The translations under genes were made by a program, and so were the position numbers. A model generated the notes under the pieces. It had not been told where the DNA came from. It saw only the letters and a list, made by a program, of their open reading frames with translations, and searched no databases. Positions 9,058 to 19,101 of a DNA stretch of 64,000 nucleotides are shown here, one piece after another. The DNA is from Actinomycetes bacterium (GTDB lineage Bacteria > Actinomycetota > Acidimicrobiia > Acidimicrobiales > Palsa-688). Position 1 is the first letter of the stretch. Each line of letters begins with the position of its first letter. Where the stretch lies: contig JAJYMB010000144.1 in assembly GCA_021787365.1 (NCBI GenBank), forward strand, positions 1-64,000, written 5' to 3'.

Positions 9058-10253
9058 TACAGCTCCTCAGGTAGGCGGGCTGAGAACTTGCGGAAGACCG
9101 AGAGCCCGATCACAAAGAGGGCGAGAGCCCAGACCGCGAAGTAGCAGACGTCGAACCAGCTGACAGGGGAGGCTACCAGGCACGAAACCCCCTTCGACAC
9201 GACCGAGCAGCTGTAACCGGCGTGCGCCGCCTGCAGCACCGCCCCATTCGCCGCCGAGGCGAACTGCGCTGACGTAGCTGTCAGTGGGAGCCCTGTAGGC
9301 CCAAGGACACTGAAAAGGACCCTGTGCGTAGTGCCCGGCAGCGACCCGTCGTAGATGAACGACTGCATGGTGAGGATAGCGTCGGTCATTGGGTTGGCCT
9401 TGAAGAGGGTCCCGAGCGAGAAAACGTGCCCGAAGAGGTGGACCATCCGCGGTGCGACCAACCCCCCGACCCCGTTTTTTGGGGTCCCGTTGATCCCCCC
9501 ACCTATTTCCCAGTAGGGGTAAACGACCGGAGTGAGGAACATCCAAATGAAGAACAAGATGTTGGAGAAGTGCTGGATGTCCCGCCAGTAGACGTTCGCA
9601 ACCGAAAACAAGAGCGCCATGCCCAAGGCAAACATCGTGATCACGGCCATCGTCACCAGGACGCCGGGAGCGAACTCGAGCGCCCTGAAGTTGCCGACCG
9701 CCACGACCACGACCAAGAGGAGCGCCATCTCGATCAGGTGCGATATGAGCTTGGAGGCAACCGTGGCGGCGGGTATCAGCTCGCGCGGGAACCAGGTCTT
9801 CTGGATCAGGTTTTGGTTACCGAGCATGGCTGGCATCGACTCCATGATGCTCCCCTGCCACATCGAGAAAGGAAGCATCGCCGACAAGTACATGAGGGCG
9901 TAGGTATGGAGATGGCTCGGTATGCCCACCATGGGGGGGACCCTGAGGAGGACCGAGAACACGATCATGTAGATGAGCATGTTGGCCAGCGGGTTGATCA
10001 TCGACCAGCCCCAGCCGATCACGGAGCGTTTGTACTTGCTGCGGAGCTCCCGCAGCGTGAGGTTGACGAACAGCTCCTTGTACTTCAAGTACTCGCGGAA
10101 GCCGACCGTGTTGCGAGAAGTGGTCGTTATCGTCTCGCCGCGTGGGCGGCGGCCCTCGCCCGGCCGGCCGGGCCCCATGGGAGGGACTTCGGGCCAGGCT
10201 TCGAGCGCCGGCGCCCCTGCGCTCATCTGGCTGCTAGTGCTTGCTTGGCTCAC
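9057..10253 (-). CDS. polysaccharide ABC exporter permease (Wzm-like, ABC-2 type)
   Basis: 'FVNLTLRELRSKYKRSVIGWGWSMINPLANMLIYMIVFSVLLR...'; start/stop overlap with the ATPase gene. Confidence 0.9.
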   Translation of the reverse strand: MSQASTSSQMSAGAPALEAWPEVPPMGPGRPGEGRRPRGETITTTSRNTVGFREYLKYKELFVNLTLRELRSKYKRSVIGWGWSMINPLANMLIYMIVFSVLLRVPPMVGIPSHLHTYALMYLSAMLPFSMWQGSIMESMPAMLGNQNLIQKTWFPRELIPAATVASKLISHLIEMALLLVVVVAVGNFRALEFAPGVLVTMAVITMFALGMALLFSVANVYWRDIQHFSNILFFIWMFLTPVVYPYWEIGGGINGTPKNGVGGLVAPRMVHLFGHVFSLGTLFKANPMTDAILTMQSFIYDGSLPGTTHRVLFSVLGPTGLPLTATSAQFASAANGAVLQAAHAGYSCSVVSKGVSCLVASPVSWFDVCYFAVWALALFVIGLSVFRKFSARLPEEL

Positions 10254-10269
10254 GGCATCCCTCGGGCAC

Positions 10270-13200
10270 TCACGGCTCCACCCTGAACAAGAGGCGGTTG
10301 CGGTTTAGGTTGGGGTTGTAGTAGGGGTCACAAGACGAGCGGGGCCGCCACCGCTCGTTGAAAAGCGGAGCGTCCTCGGGGTCCTCGGTCAGGCCGCGCG
10401 TTGAGCCCTCGGCGTGGTAGAGCCTCGCGTCAGGCTCGTAGACAACCTGGTAACCGGCCTGGTGGAGGCGTAGGCAGTAATCGACGTCGTTGTAAGCCAC
10501 CCGGAGACGCTCATCGTACCCGCCGACACGCCAGAAGACGCCGGGACGGGTTGCCATACAGGCGCCGGTGACGGCGGACACGTCACGGGGCAGGTCGCCC
10601 ATCCGCCACCAGTTCCCCCATTCGACCGAGTTGGCGTGGCCCCGCCAGGCCCCTACCAGGACCCCCTCGTGCTGGACCTTCCCGTCGGGCAGGTACAGGC
10701 GCGGCCCGACCGCGCCCACCTCTGGCCTCATCGCCTGCTCGATCAGGCGGTCGAGCCAGTCGGCGGTCATGACCTCGGTGTCGTTGTTCAAAAAGACGAG
10801 CAGGTCGCACTCGACGGCCGCCACCGCCAGGTTGACCTGGCGGGCGTAGTTGAACTCGTGCGGGTAGGAGAGCACCCGCCCAGGCAGCGTGGCCAGGAAC
10901 TCGAGCGTCTCGGGGTCGTCGCTTTGGTTGTCGACCACGACCAGTTCGAAGTTGTCGTAGACCGTGCGCCACATGAGGCTCTCCACGCAACGCGCCAAGA
11001 GGTGCTTGCCGTTGCGGGTCGGGATGATGATGCTCACCTTGGGCTCGCCCGAGCGCCGGAACCGCACCCGGTGCACGTCGAACCACGCCCCCTCCTCGGT
11101 CCACCCGCCCGGCACCCCGCTCTCCTCCCGCCGGCGCAGCCAGTCGCCGAGCGCCCGCTGGGCCGCCATCCAGGCCCAGGGCTTGTTGTCGCCGGCAGAA
11201 GCGGCCGAGCGCTCGTGCTGGCGCCAGCTGTAGAGGCAGTCCGCTATGTGGGCTATCCGGTCGGTAACACCGGCCACCCGGAGGACGAGGTCGTAGTCCT
11301 GGCTCCCGTCGTACTCGCGGCGCAAGCCGCCCAGGCCCTCGACGAGCGAACGGCGCAGGACCAAGAAGTGGCAGACGTAGTTCTGGCACAAGAGCAGGTT
11401 GGGAGACCAGTCGGGCTTCCAGCGCGCCTCGGTCATCTTGCCCTTGGTGTCGAGCTTGTCCTCGTCTGAATAGAGCATGTCGAGGCTCGGGTCGGCGTCG
11501 AGGTAGCGCACGACCTGCGCCAGCGCCTGGGGCTTCAGCACGTCGTCGTGGTCCAAGAAGCCCACGTAGTCGCCCGTGGCGAGGCCGAGGGCGGCGTTGG
11601 TGGCGGCCGAGATGCCCGACCGGCGCGCCAGGCGGGTGAGCTTCACGCGCTTGTCCCGCCGCCTGACCGCTTCCAGGGCCGCCAGGGTCTCCGGCCTCTC
11701 CGAAGCGTCGTCGGCAACGCACAGTTCCCAGTTGGGGTAGACCTGGGCGCGCACCGACTCGACGGCCGCCTCGAGCATCCAGGGGTCGACGTCGCACACC
11801 GGCATGAGCACGGAGATAGTCGGCTGGTAGCTGGCCGCCGCCGCCTCGGACCCGAGCGCGGCCAGCACCTCCCGGTTGCCCGGGCCACGGCGCTCGTGCC
11901 AGAGCTCGTAGCGCTCGTCTTCGGAAAGGCTGTCGGGGACGAAAATGGCGGGCGGGTCTGCTACGGGCGCCGGTCGAGGCGCGACCCGGACCGGCCGGCG
12001 GGTGGGCCTCCCGACCAGGCGCTCCACGGGCCAGAGCGGTGCACCGGGCGGGTCCAAGCCCACCCCGGTCAGCGCTTCGACGACCGACCGGCGCCGCTTC
12101 GCCGTCAGCCGAGACTGCAGCTGGCTCAACGCGCCCGAGGCCTCGGCCCAGGCGTCCTCGTCGCCGAGCAGTTGCCAGCCCCGCTGCACCATGGCGCCGG
12201 TCCCTGCCACCACGGGCTCTTCGAGCAGCCCGTCCAAGTAGGTCCCGGCCACTGCTTGTCTCGTGACGAGCCAAGGTGTGCCGGCTGCCAGCGCTGCTGT
12301 GGCCCAGGACAGAGCGCCGCTTCCGTGCTCGACCGGCGCGACGGCGAGCCGGGCCGTGCCGAGGGCGCCAACCAGGTCGCCCTCGGAGCCCACCATTTCG
12401 GCGCCCGTCACCTCGGCCAGGTACGCGAGGCCGGGGGTCGGCCAGTCGCTCACCACCCGCACCCGGAGCCCCATGTCCCGCCGGCGCCAAGCCGGCACGA
12501 GCTCCTCCAGCGCCTTGATGGCCGGCGCCTCGGGGTCACTGACCATGTCAAACGCGTCGGTCGCGACCAGCACCAGCCCTTCCCGGTCGGCAAAGCCCTT
12601 CGCCGGCCCGGCCGGGAAGAGGGGCGGCCCCCACGTCGCGGTCCTGAGACCTGTGCCCAGGCCGGCGAGCAGGCGGGCGTCGGCCTCGCTTGCGCACCAA
12701 GCCACCTCGATGCCTTCGACCTGGCGCAGCAGGCCGCCCTGGGCGAGCTCGCTCAGCGTCTCGCTCCCCTCGGTGTGCGCGCTCGCCTCGGAGCGGGACT
12801 GGTAACGGCGGACGGGGAGACGTTCGGCGTACAGCGCGGTCATGGCCTGGGGCTGGGTCGAGCGCACGAGCGGCCAGAGCCTCGTGGTGAGCCCCTCATC
12901 GCTCACGATCACGTGCGAGTAGTGGTAACGGCGGTCGGTGCACCAGCCCAGCCAGTCCTGCGGCCCAGCGACGACCTCCACGCCCTGTCGGCAGTAGTGG
13001 GGGGCGTAGGTCGTGGCCGCGAAACCGTCGGCACAGGCCAGCGTGACCCGGGTGGCAGGGCACCTGGCGAGCGCCTCGACGAGGGCGCCGAGGCCGTCGG
13101 CACCCACGAGGCTGCCGGGGACGTTGCCGGTTACCACCAGTACCCGCGAGGGGCAGAGCTCGTCGCGTTGCGCCCAGCGGCGCGGGCCGATGGGCGCGGG

Positions 13201-13734
13201 GGCGGGCTGTGGTGTGCCGGGCGGTAGCGGGACGCGCCACGAGGGTTCGTAGACGGTGCGGAGGCCCTTGGCGCGGACATGGCTGAGCACCTCGTGGAGA
13301 ACCCACGCTGCTCCCGCCCCCCGCCGGCTCGGGGCCCACCCAGCCAGAGCCTCCGCGGACACCGCGACCAGCGGGGCGTCGCTTTCTTGCACGTCCCGGC
13401 GGAAGGCGTACTCGATGCCGGCGGGAGACCCTCCCGCCCCGACGGGCACCGGCGTGCCGCCCGGCCCGGGCCACGTGCCCACCTCCGCCACCCGACCGTG
13501 CTCGTCGAGCACCATCGGCACGACCGCGCCTATGCCGAACGGCCCGCCCAGGAGCTCGCCCAGCGCCTCTTCCGGCGCGCCCGTGGCCCCAGCCGCCGCC
13601 CACAAAGGAGCTGCGGCAGAAGGGTCGGCAACGGCTGAGAGCACCGCCACGGCAGGCCCGGCGCCAACCTCCCGGAGCCAAGCCGTGAGCGCCTCCGCCA
13701 GCGAGCGGCCGGGGCCGGCGCGAAGCGTCTTCAC
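10270..13734 (-). CDS. large glycosyltransferase with two C-terminal GT2 domains
   Basis: 'PTISVLMPVCDVDPWMLEAAVESVRAQVYPNWELCVADDAS' and 'PKVSIIIPTRNGKHLLARCVESL...FLNNDTEV...VTGACMATRPGVFWRVGGYDE'. GTG start at 13734 inferred. Confidence 0.8.
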   Translation of the reverse strand: MKTLRAGPGRSLAEALTAWLREVGAGPAVAVLSAVADPSAAAPLWAAAGATGAPEEALGELLGGPFGIGAVVPMVLDEHGRVAEVGTWPGPGGTPVPVGAGGSPAGIEYAFRRDVQESDAPLVAVSAEALAGWAPSRRGAGAAWVLHEVLSHVRAKGLRTVYEPSWRVPLPPGTPQPAPAPIGPRRWAQRDELCPSRVLVVTGNVPGSLVGADGLGALVEALARCPATRVTLACADGFAATTYAPHYCRQGVEVVAGPQDWLGWCTDRRYHYSHVIVSDEGLTTRLWPLVRSTQPQAMTALYAERLPVRRYQSRSEASAHTEGSETLSELAQGGLLRQVEGIEVAWCASEADARLLAGLGTGLRTATWGPPLFPAGPAKGFADREGLVLVATDAFDMVSDPEAPAIKALEELVPAWRRRDMGLRVRVVSDWPTPGLAYLAEVTGAEMVGSEGDLVGALGTARLAVAPVEHGSGALSWATAALAAGTPWLVTRQAVAGTYLDGLLEEPVVAGTGAMVQRGWQLLGDEDAWAEASGALSQLQSRLTAKRRRSVVEALTGVGLDPPGAPLWPVERLVGRPTRRPVRVAPRPAPVADPPAIFVPDSLSEDERYELWHERRGPGNREVLAALGSEAAAASYQPTISVLMPVCDVDPWMLEAAVESVRAQVYPNWELCVADDASERPETLAALEAVRRRDKRVKLTRLARRSGISAATNAALGLATGDYVGFLDHDDVLKPQALAQVVRYLDADPSLDMLYSDEDKLDTKGKMTEARWKPDWSPNLLLCQNYVCHFLVLRRSLVEGLGGLRREYDGSQDYDLVLRVAGVTDRIAHIADCLYSWRQHERSAASAGDNKPWAWMAAQRALGDWLRRREESGVPGGWTEEGAWFDVHRVRFRRSGEPKVSIIIPTRNGKHLLARCVESLMWRTVYDNFELVVVDNQSDDPETLEFLATLPGRVLSYPHEFNYARQVNLAVAAVECDLLVFLNNDTEVMTADWLDRLIEQAMRPEVGAVGPRLYLPDGKVQHEGVLVGAWRGHANSVEWGNWWRMGDLPRDVSAVTGACMATRPGVFWRVGGYDERLRVAYNDVDYCLRLHQAGYQVVYEPDARLYHAEGSTRGLTEDPEDAPLFNERWRPRSSCDPYYNPNLNRNRLLFRVEP

Positions 13735-13748
13735 AGGTACGGGAGCGC

Positions 13749-15167
13749 TCAGTTGCCCGCCTTCCCGACCTTGGCGTACCACTGGCGCAGCGGGGCCAGT
13801 GCCCGCCAGCTGATCGTCCCGTGGATGGCCCGGAGCTCGGCTTGCTGGACGGCCGTCTCCTCTTGCAGGCGCCGCATCTCCTTCTCGGTCTCCTCGAGGC
13901 GCCGGCGGAGCAGCACGTCCTGGCCATGGACGGCCTTGATGGCGGACTCGACCGTGGTGTTGGCGGTCTGCTCGAGGAGGGCCGCCCGCTCGCCGAAGCG
14001 CAGGCGCTCGGCGGCCAGGCGCAGGCGCAAGGCCTCGTTGGCGGCTTGGAGCTCGTGGAGGCGCTCTTCGGCACTTGCCTCCCGGCTGGCAGGGCGCGGG
14101 CTCGCAGCCGCTTCGGCCGCGCCTTTCTCCAGATCCGACACTGCTTCGTCCAAAGCCTGGTCCAAGGTTGCCTCCAGTCGCTTGAGCCCGGGGGGCGCCC
14201 CCCGGCGGGCGAACATGTTGTCCAAAGTGGCGATGACCGCGGCCGGGCCCTCGGCCAGGGCGCTCGAGTCCCCGGTCCACGCGGCAAAGTCGCTGGCCGG
14301 GCTCTCCTCGGGGGCGATGGCGACGTGCGCCGCCCCGAGGGCCCAGGCGAGCGCCGTCAAGGGGGCGCTCTCGGCCACCACGGCACCGGCGCCGGCCACG
14401 GCCGCGGCCAGGTCGAACGGGCTCGTGACCCGGAGCGGCCAGGGCTCCCGCCCCCCGTAGCCCTCCCAGTCCTCCGGCTGGTAACGGCCTTCTTCCACCT
14501 CCGCCCGGCGCCGGCGGAGCGCGGCCTCGACCTCGGTGTCATCGGTGCAGAGCGGGCCGGGGGCGAGGCGGACGAGGTCGGCGGGACGGTCGCCGCCCGC
14601 TTCCCGGGCCACGCGCGCCAGCGCGCGCTCGAGCGCCGGGTCTTCTCCGTTGCGGGCGAGGAGGCTCCCCTCGACCAACACGTAGCTGGTGGGGAGGCCT
14701 TCTACCACCCGCAGGTAGGCGCGCCGGGCGTCGAGCAACGAACGAGGCAAGTGCCGAGCGGCCAGCACCGCCGGCTCTGGTACAGCGAAAGGTGGCCCCA
14801 CTGAAAGCCGCTCCTCCAGGCCCCACCCTTCCCTGGGCGCGAGCGCCACACAAGCCACCCCGGCCTCGGCCAGGGACTGGGCCAGTTTCGGCCCGGCCGG
14901 CTCGGCTCCCCCTGAGGCGACGAAGACGTCGAGCGCTGCGCCGGCCGGCGAGGCCCCCTCGGCGTACAACGCCACCGGCTCGCCGGTGAACCCGGGGGCC
15001 GACCACGAGGCGGGGCCCCCGAGCACGAGGAACGGGGAAAGGCCGGGGCAACGGGAGGCGACCTCCTGGCGCAGGAGCCACCCGGTCAGCGCGGCCATCG
15101 GATCTCCCGGCTCCGCCCCCGCCCACCACCCGACGCGGGCAGCGGCGAAAGCGAACTTCCTGGCCAT
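13749..15167 (-). CDS. hypothetical protein with C-terminal coiled coil, possibly polysaccharide pyruvyl-transferase-like
   Basis: Long ORF directly upstream of the GT; 'RAYLRVVEGLPTSYVLVEGSLL', 'VVAESAPLTALAWALGAAHVAI...LDNMF', then a coiled coil. Family assignment is weak. Confidence 0.55.
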   Translation of the reverse strand: MARKFAFAAARVGWWAGAEPGDPMAALTGWLLRQEVASRCPGLSPFLVLGGPASWSAPGFTGEPVALYAEGASPAGAALDVFVASGGAEPAGPKLAQSLAEAGVACVALAPREGWGLEERLSVGPPFAVPEPAVLAARHLPRSLLDARRAYLRVVEGLPTSYVLVEGSLLARNGEDPALERALARVAREAGGDRPADLVRLAPGPLCTDDTEVEAALRRRRAEVEEGRYQPEDWEGYGGREPWPLRVTSPFDLAAAVAGAGAVVAESAPLTALAWALGAAHVAIAPEESPASDFAAWTGDSSALAEGPAAVIATLDNMFARRGAPPGLKRLEATLDQALDEAVSDLEKGAAEAAASPRPASREASAEERLHELQAANEALRLRLAAERLRFGERAALLEQTANTTVESAIKAVHGQDVLLRRRLEETEKEMRRLQEETAVQQAELRAIHGTISWRALAPLRQWYAKVGKAGN

Positions 15168-15313
15168 CGCAGGCAGGTTACCAACCGGAGGGGGCTGGGC
15201 CCCGTAGCCGGCGGCGGTATACGCTCCCCAAGCGTGCCGCTGCTCCTAGACCCGCCTGGGGCCCCAACCCCGGGCTCCTCCCCGAGGCGAGGCCCCCAAC
15301 CCCGCCCGGGGCC

Positions 15314-17311
15314 GTGACCGGTCCCGGCAGGACCGGTGCCGGCGGCGCCAGTACGGTCGCCGAGCCGAGGCCAGCCGGGAGCGGGTTCACCAGGCAGGCA
15401 GCCACATGGCCCGCACCGGTGCGCCCCTCGTTGCGCCGCGCCCTCGCCCGACTTGCCGGGCGAGACCTGGCCACCGCCGCCCACGTCGCCAGCCTGGCCG
15501 GTGCGATCGCCTTTTGGGCGTGGCTCGACCGGGGCCTCTGGTTTTTCGGGGACGAGTGGGACTTCCTCGTGAGCAGGGGCCTCGGCTACCCGCCGGGGAG
15601 CGTCCACGGCATCTGGTTCCCGCACAACGAGCACTGGTCGACCCTGCCGATCCTGGCCTGGCGTGCCCTCTACTCCTTGTGGCATTTGAGCAGCTACTGG
15701 CCCTACCTCGGCCTGTTGCTCGCCGTGCAGGCCCTCACCGTCCACCTGGCGTGGCGTGCCTGCCGGCGGGCGGGGGCCAGCCCCTGGGTCTCGACCGCCG
15801 CCGCGCTGATGCTCGGCTTCCTGGGGGCGGGGGCGGAGGACTTCGGCTGGGCGTTCCAGGTGGGCTTCGTCGGGTCGGTGGCCTTCGGCCTGCTCGCGTT
15901 CGACCTGCTGGACCGGCCGGGGTCGCCGGCGGTGCGGCCGGTGCGGCCGGGGTCGCGGCCGCAGCCTGCGCCGGCGGAGCGCCTCGGCGTGCCCGCTCCG
16001 GTGGAGGGCCAGCGCCTTCCTCGTCACTTCGCTCTGCCCGCTGTCCTACCCGAGGCCCGGGACCTCGCCGTCTCGGCGGCGCTCCTCGCCAGCCTGATGT
16101 GCTCGACGATCGGCGACGCCATGGTTGTGGGCGCGGCTGTGCTCGCCTTCGCCCGCCTGCCCAAGGCTCGGGCGCTCCGGCTCTTGTGGCCGCCAACCGC
16201 TTGCTACGTGGTCTGGTTCTTCGGCGTGGGCCGCCTCGGGATCGCAGCCCACTCGGACCACTTCGACCTGTCCACCTTCACTTCCCTCCCGGGCTACGTG
16301 TGGGAGGGGCTGTCCACGGCTCTCGGTCGGGCGTTCAACTTCGACGCCGCCGGCGCCGCTCTCCTCGTCGGCCTGGCCGCATGGGTCGCCTGGCGAGCGC
16401 GCCGCCTCTGGGCCGAGCGCCCGGCGCTCATAGCCCTTTGCGCCAGCGCGTTGACCTTTTACGCCCTCGCCGCAGTCGGCCGGGACGCCGGCGGAGGCCC
16501 CACGGCTTCGCGCTACGTCTACGTTGTCTTCGCCATCCTGCTCCCGGTCGTGGCGGTGGTCCTCGATGGGGGCGGAAGATGGGGCTGGGCGCCGGCGCGC
16601 GTGGCCGCTGTCGGGCTCCTCGTGCTGTCGACGCTCGGCAACGTCGGGCAAGCCAGGGCTTTCACGAGCGCCCGTACAGCGCTTACTACTCGGCTGAAGA
16701 CGCAGTTGGAGGCGGTCGGGGAACTCGTCGCCGGCGGCACGGCCGACGTCTCCGGGCCGGGGGCGGCACCGGTGCCGGGCGACCCCAACCTGCAGGTCGC
16801 CGACATCGCACAGCTGGAGCGGGCGCGTTTCTTGCCCAAGCCGCACCTCGGGGCGACAACAGTGGCGGACGCCCGGGCCGTGCTCGCGCTCGGCGTCTGG
16901 GACGGCGTGCAAATGACGCTCTCGCATGCACCACTTTCGAGCGCCCGGTTCGAACTGGTGCAGGCCTCCGGCGTCAGGGTTGGCCATAGCGGTGGTTGCG
17001 TGGCTTTCTCTCCTCTCTCGGCCACCCAGGTCCCGCGCGTACAACTCGAGGTGCCCGCCGGCAAAAAATCGGCGGCGGTCCTCGTCGAGTCCGGGCCCTC
17101 CACGACCGCCCGGTTTGTGGGCGCCATGCTGGTGGCGCCTCGGACCTCTGCGCACGCCGGCCAAGCACGGATTGTGTCGGCACCGGTCGAGCTGGCCGTG
17201 CCCGCCCGCGGGACCGGTTGGCTGAATGACAACGCAGCGGGTAGTGGGGTGATCCTTACCTGGACTTATGCGACGCCGGTTACCCTGTGCGGCCTGCGTG
17301 CCGGGAAATGA
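15314..17311 (+). CDS. multi-pass membrane protein (GT-C/GT39-like glycosyltransferase)
   Basis: 'WFFGDEWDFLVSRGLG...' and many hydrophobic helices. Confidence 0.7.
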   Translation: MTGPGRTGAGGASTVAEPRPAGSGFTRQAATWPAPVRPSLRRALARLAGRDLATAAHVASLAGAIAFWAWLDRGLWFFGDEWDFLVSRGLGYPPGSVHGIWFPHNEHWSTLPILAWRALYSLWHLSSYWPYLGLLLAVQALTVHLAWRACRRAGASPWVSTAAALMLGFLGAGAEDFGWAFQVGFVGSVAFGLLAFDLLDRPGSPAVRPVRPGSRPQPAPAERLGVPAPVEGQRLPRHFALPAVLPEARDLAVSAALLASLMCSTIGDAMVVGAAVLAFARLPKARALRLLWPPTACYVVWFFGVGRLGIAAHSDHFDLSTFTSLPGYVWEGLSTALGRAFNFDAAGAALLVGLAAWVAWRARRLWAERPALIALCASALTFYALAAVGRDAGGGPTASRYVYVVFAILLPVVAVVLDGGGRWGWAPARVAAVGLLVLSTLGNVGQARAFTSARTALTTRLKTQLEAVGELVAGGTADVSGPGAAPVPGDPNLQVADIAQLERARFLPKPHLGATTVADARAVLALGVWDGVQMTLSHAPLSSARFELVQASGVRVGHSGGCVAFSPLSATQVPRVQLEVPAGKKSAAVLVESGPSTTARFVGAMLVAPRTSAHAGQARIVSAPVELAVPARGTGWLNDNAAGSGVILTWTYATPVTLCGLRAGK

Positions 17312-19026
17312 AGACGACACCCGAGGCTTCGGACGCCGGCGCAGCCGCGGGTGCCGGCGCAGCCACTGAGCCCGCCGGAGGCGCCGGCACTCCAACCGTT
17401 GCCGGCGGTGCCACCGAGGCGCCAACCGCGGCCGGCGCCACCCCTGCGCTCGAAGGTGCTGCCACGACAGAGGCCGCTTTCCAGTCTCGCTGGCACCGGG
17501 CTACCGCTCAGTTCGAGGACTGGCTTTTCCCGCCTGCCCCCATAGGTCAGCCCCATCGGGCCGCCGTGGTTGCCAGATATCTGGCCGGCTGCGCAGCCGT
17601 GGCTGCGCTGGCCCTACTGCGCCAGAGCGGCATGCCGGCTTGGCGGACACTGTGGGCCGAAGACGGGAGAGTTTTCTACAGCCAGGCCTTGTCGCTGCCT
17701 TTCACCCGCACGCTGGTGACCCTCCACGACGGTTACGTACAGCTCTACCCGCGCCTCATAGCCGAACTCGCCACCGTTTTCCCGCCCGGGGACGCACCGT
17801 GGGTGATGGCCTTGGCTGGCGCGGTCAGCCTCGGGGCCATCTCGGGGCTGGTCTTCCACATGACGAGGGCGCACGTGGCCTCGCCGGTGCTGCGCGCCTT
17901 GCTGGGGTTGTCCATGGTTCTCCTTCCCGTCGCCGGCGCCGAACTTCTGGACAACGCCGTCAATGTCCCGTGGTGGCTCTTTTTCGCCTGTTTCTGGGCG
18001 CTCCTGTGGCAACCTCGAACGCTTTCGGGCCGGGTGGGAGCGGCGTTGCTGTGCGCCCTGAGCGCCGCGTCCGAACCGCTCACTGCTTTGCTCCTACCGG
18101 TGGCGGCGCTGCGAGTTGCCGCACTAGGACCGCCATACCGCTCGGGCGGCATTTTCGCGCACGCCGCTCGCCCCGCCGGCACCCGGTCCATCACGTCGTC
18201 TTTTTGGTTTACGGCCCAAGCCCCGGTTGTGGGCCTCCTCGCCGGCCTCGTGTTTCAGGCCGTCGCCATCATGACCCACGCAGGCAATCGTGGTGTGGCA
18301 GCGGCGTTCAGCCCGGGAAGCGCCAAGGGCCTGGGCCAGTCCCTGGCCATCCGGACAGGCCTCGGGCTCGTCACCGGTGCCAGGGGAACGGACTCCTTGG
18401 TCGCCCACGACCGTGCCCTGGCGACGGCGCTCGGGGCACTGGTGCTCTTGGCGATTGTCCTCGCCGGCGGCCTTTGCCCGTCTTCGCGCGCACGCGCCTT
18501 CACCGCCGCGGCCGTTTTCACCGCCCTTACCTGCTTCCTGGTCCCCACCTGGTTACGTGACGTGGCGCCGCTGATGGCCTCGGGCAAGGTCCAGCCAGCC
18601 AGCCGTTACCAGGCCGTACCGCTCCTTTTGCTCCTAAGCGTGGTCGTGGTCGGAGCCGAGGGGTGGGTGGCCGGCGTGGGCCGGCGCCGGCCAGGGCGTG
18701 TAGCTCGCGCGCCCAGGGGCTCGGTGGGCGGGGAGCCGCCCCGGCGAGCACTCGCGCCTGGCCATTTCTCGGCCCATCGGGGCCGCCATGGCGCCAAACG
18801 CGGGCGCCCCGACTTCATCGCTGCGACAGTCTGCGTGGCGCTCCTGGCCCCCACCTGGGCGGCTGATTTCCGGGACGCCAACGCCCGTTCAAGCGGCCCG
18901 TCCTGGCCGGTGGGGATAGCCCGAGCGGCGGAGCGGTGCGCCGGCTCGTCCTTGGGCAAGGAGGCCATACCGATAGACCCACGGGGCTGGACGGCTCTGG
19001 TCCCTTGCCGGCTCCTGCTGCGGTAG
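17308..19026 (+). CDS. multi-pass membrane protein of the glycan cluster
   Basis: ATGA overlap with the preceding gene; Ala/Gly-rich N-terminus followed by many TM segments. Confidence 0.7.
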   Translation: MKTTPEASDAGAAAGAGAATEPAGGAGTPTVAGGATEAPTAAGATPALEGAATTEAAFQSRWHRATAQFEDWLFPPAPIGQPHRAAVVARYLAGCAAVAALALLRQSGMPAWRTLWAEDGRVFYSQALSLPFTRTLVTLHDGYVQLYPRLIAELATVFPPGDAPWVMALAGAVSLGAISGLVFHMTRAHVASPVLRALLGLSMVLLPVAGAELLDNAVNVPWWLFFACFWALLWQPRTLSGRVGAALLCALSAASEPLTALLLPVAALRVAALGPPYRSGGIFAHAARPAGTRSITSSFWFTAQAPVVGLLAGLVFQAVAIMTHAGNRGVAAAFSPGSAKGLGQSLAIRTGLGLVTGARGTDSLVAHDRALATALGALVLLAIVLAGGLCPSSRARAFTAAAVFTALTCFLVPTWLRDVAPLMASGKVQPASRYQAVPLLLLLSVVVVGAEGWVAGVGRRRPGRVARAPRGSVGGEPPRRALAPGHFSAHRGRHGAKRGRPDFIAATVCVALLAPTWAADFRDANARSSGPSWPVGIARAAERCAGSSLGKEAIPIDPRGWTALVPCRLLLR

Positions 19027-19065
19027 CCGCCGGCGCAACACCAGGCTCGCCTCTGCCGCAGCCCG

Positions 19066-19101
19066 TTGGCCAACTATTATGTAACGGAGTATAATACTTC
19101 A
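19066..19101 (+). promoter_or_regulatory. palindromic promoter of an ATPase gene (leaderless start)
   Basis: TTGGCC (19066-19071), 18-bp spacer, TATAAT (19090-19095), GTG start at 19102. AGTAT-A-ATACT palindrome overlaps the -10. Confidence 0.5.

Noticed and set aside
11548-13227. 559-aa plus-strand ORF
   Set aside because: Antisense shadow of the large glycosyltransferase; composition is typical of spurious ORFs in GC-rich DNA.
10270-14280. Full 1336-aa ORF as one protein
   Set aside because: The first ~180 codons overlap the C-terminal coding region of 13749-15167 and read as low-complexity antisense-style text; a GTG at 13734 fits the gene junction better.
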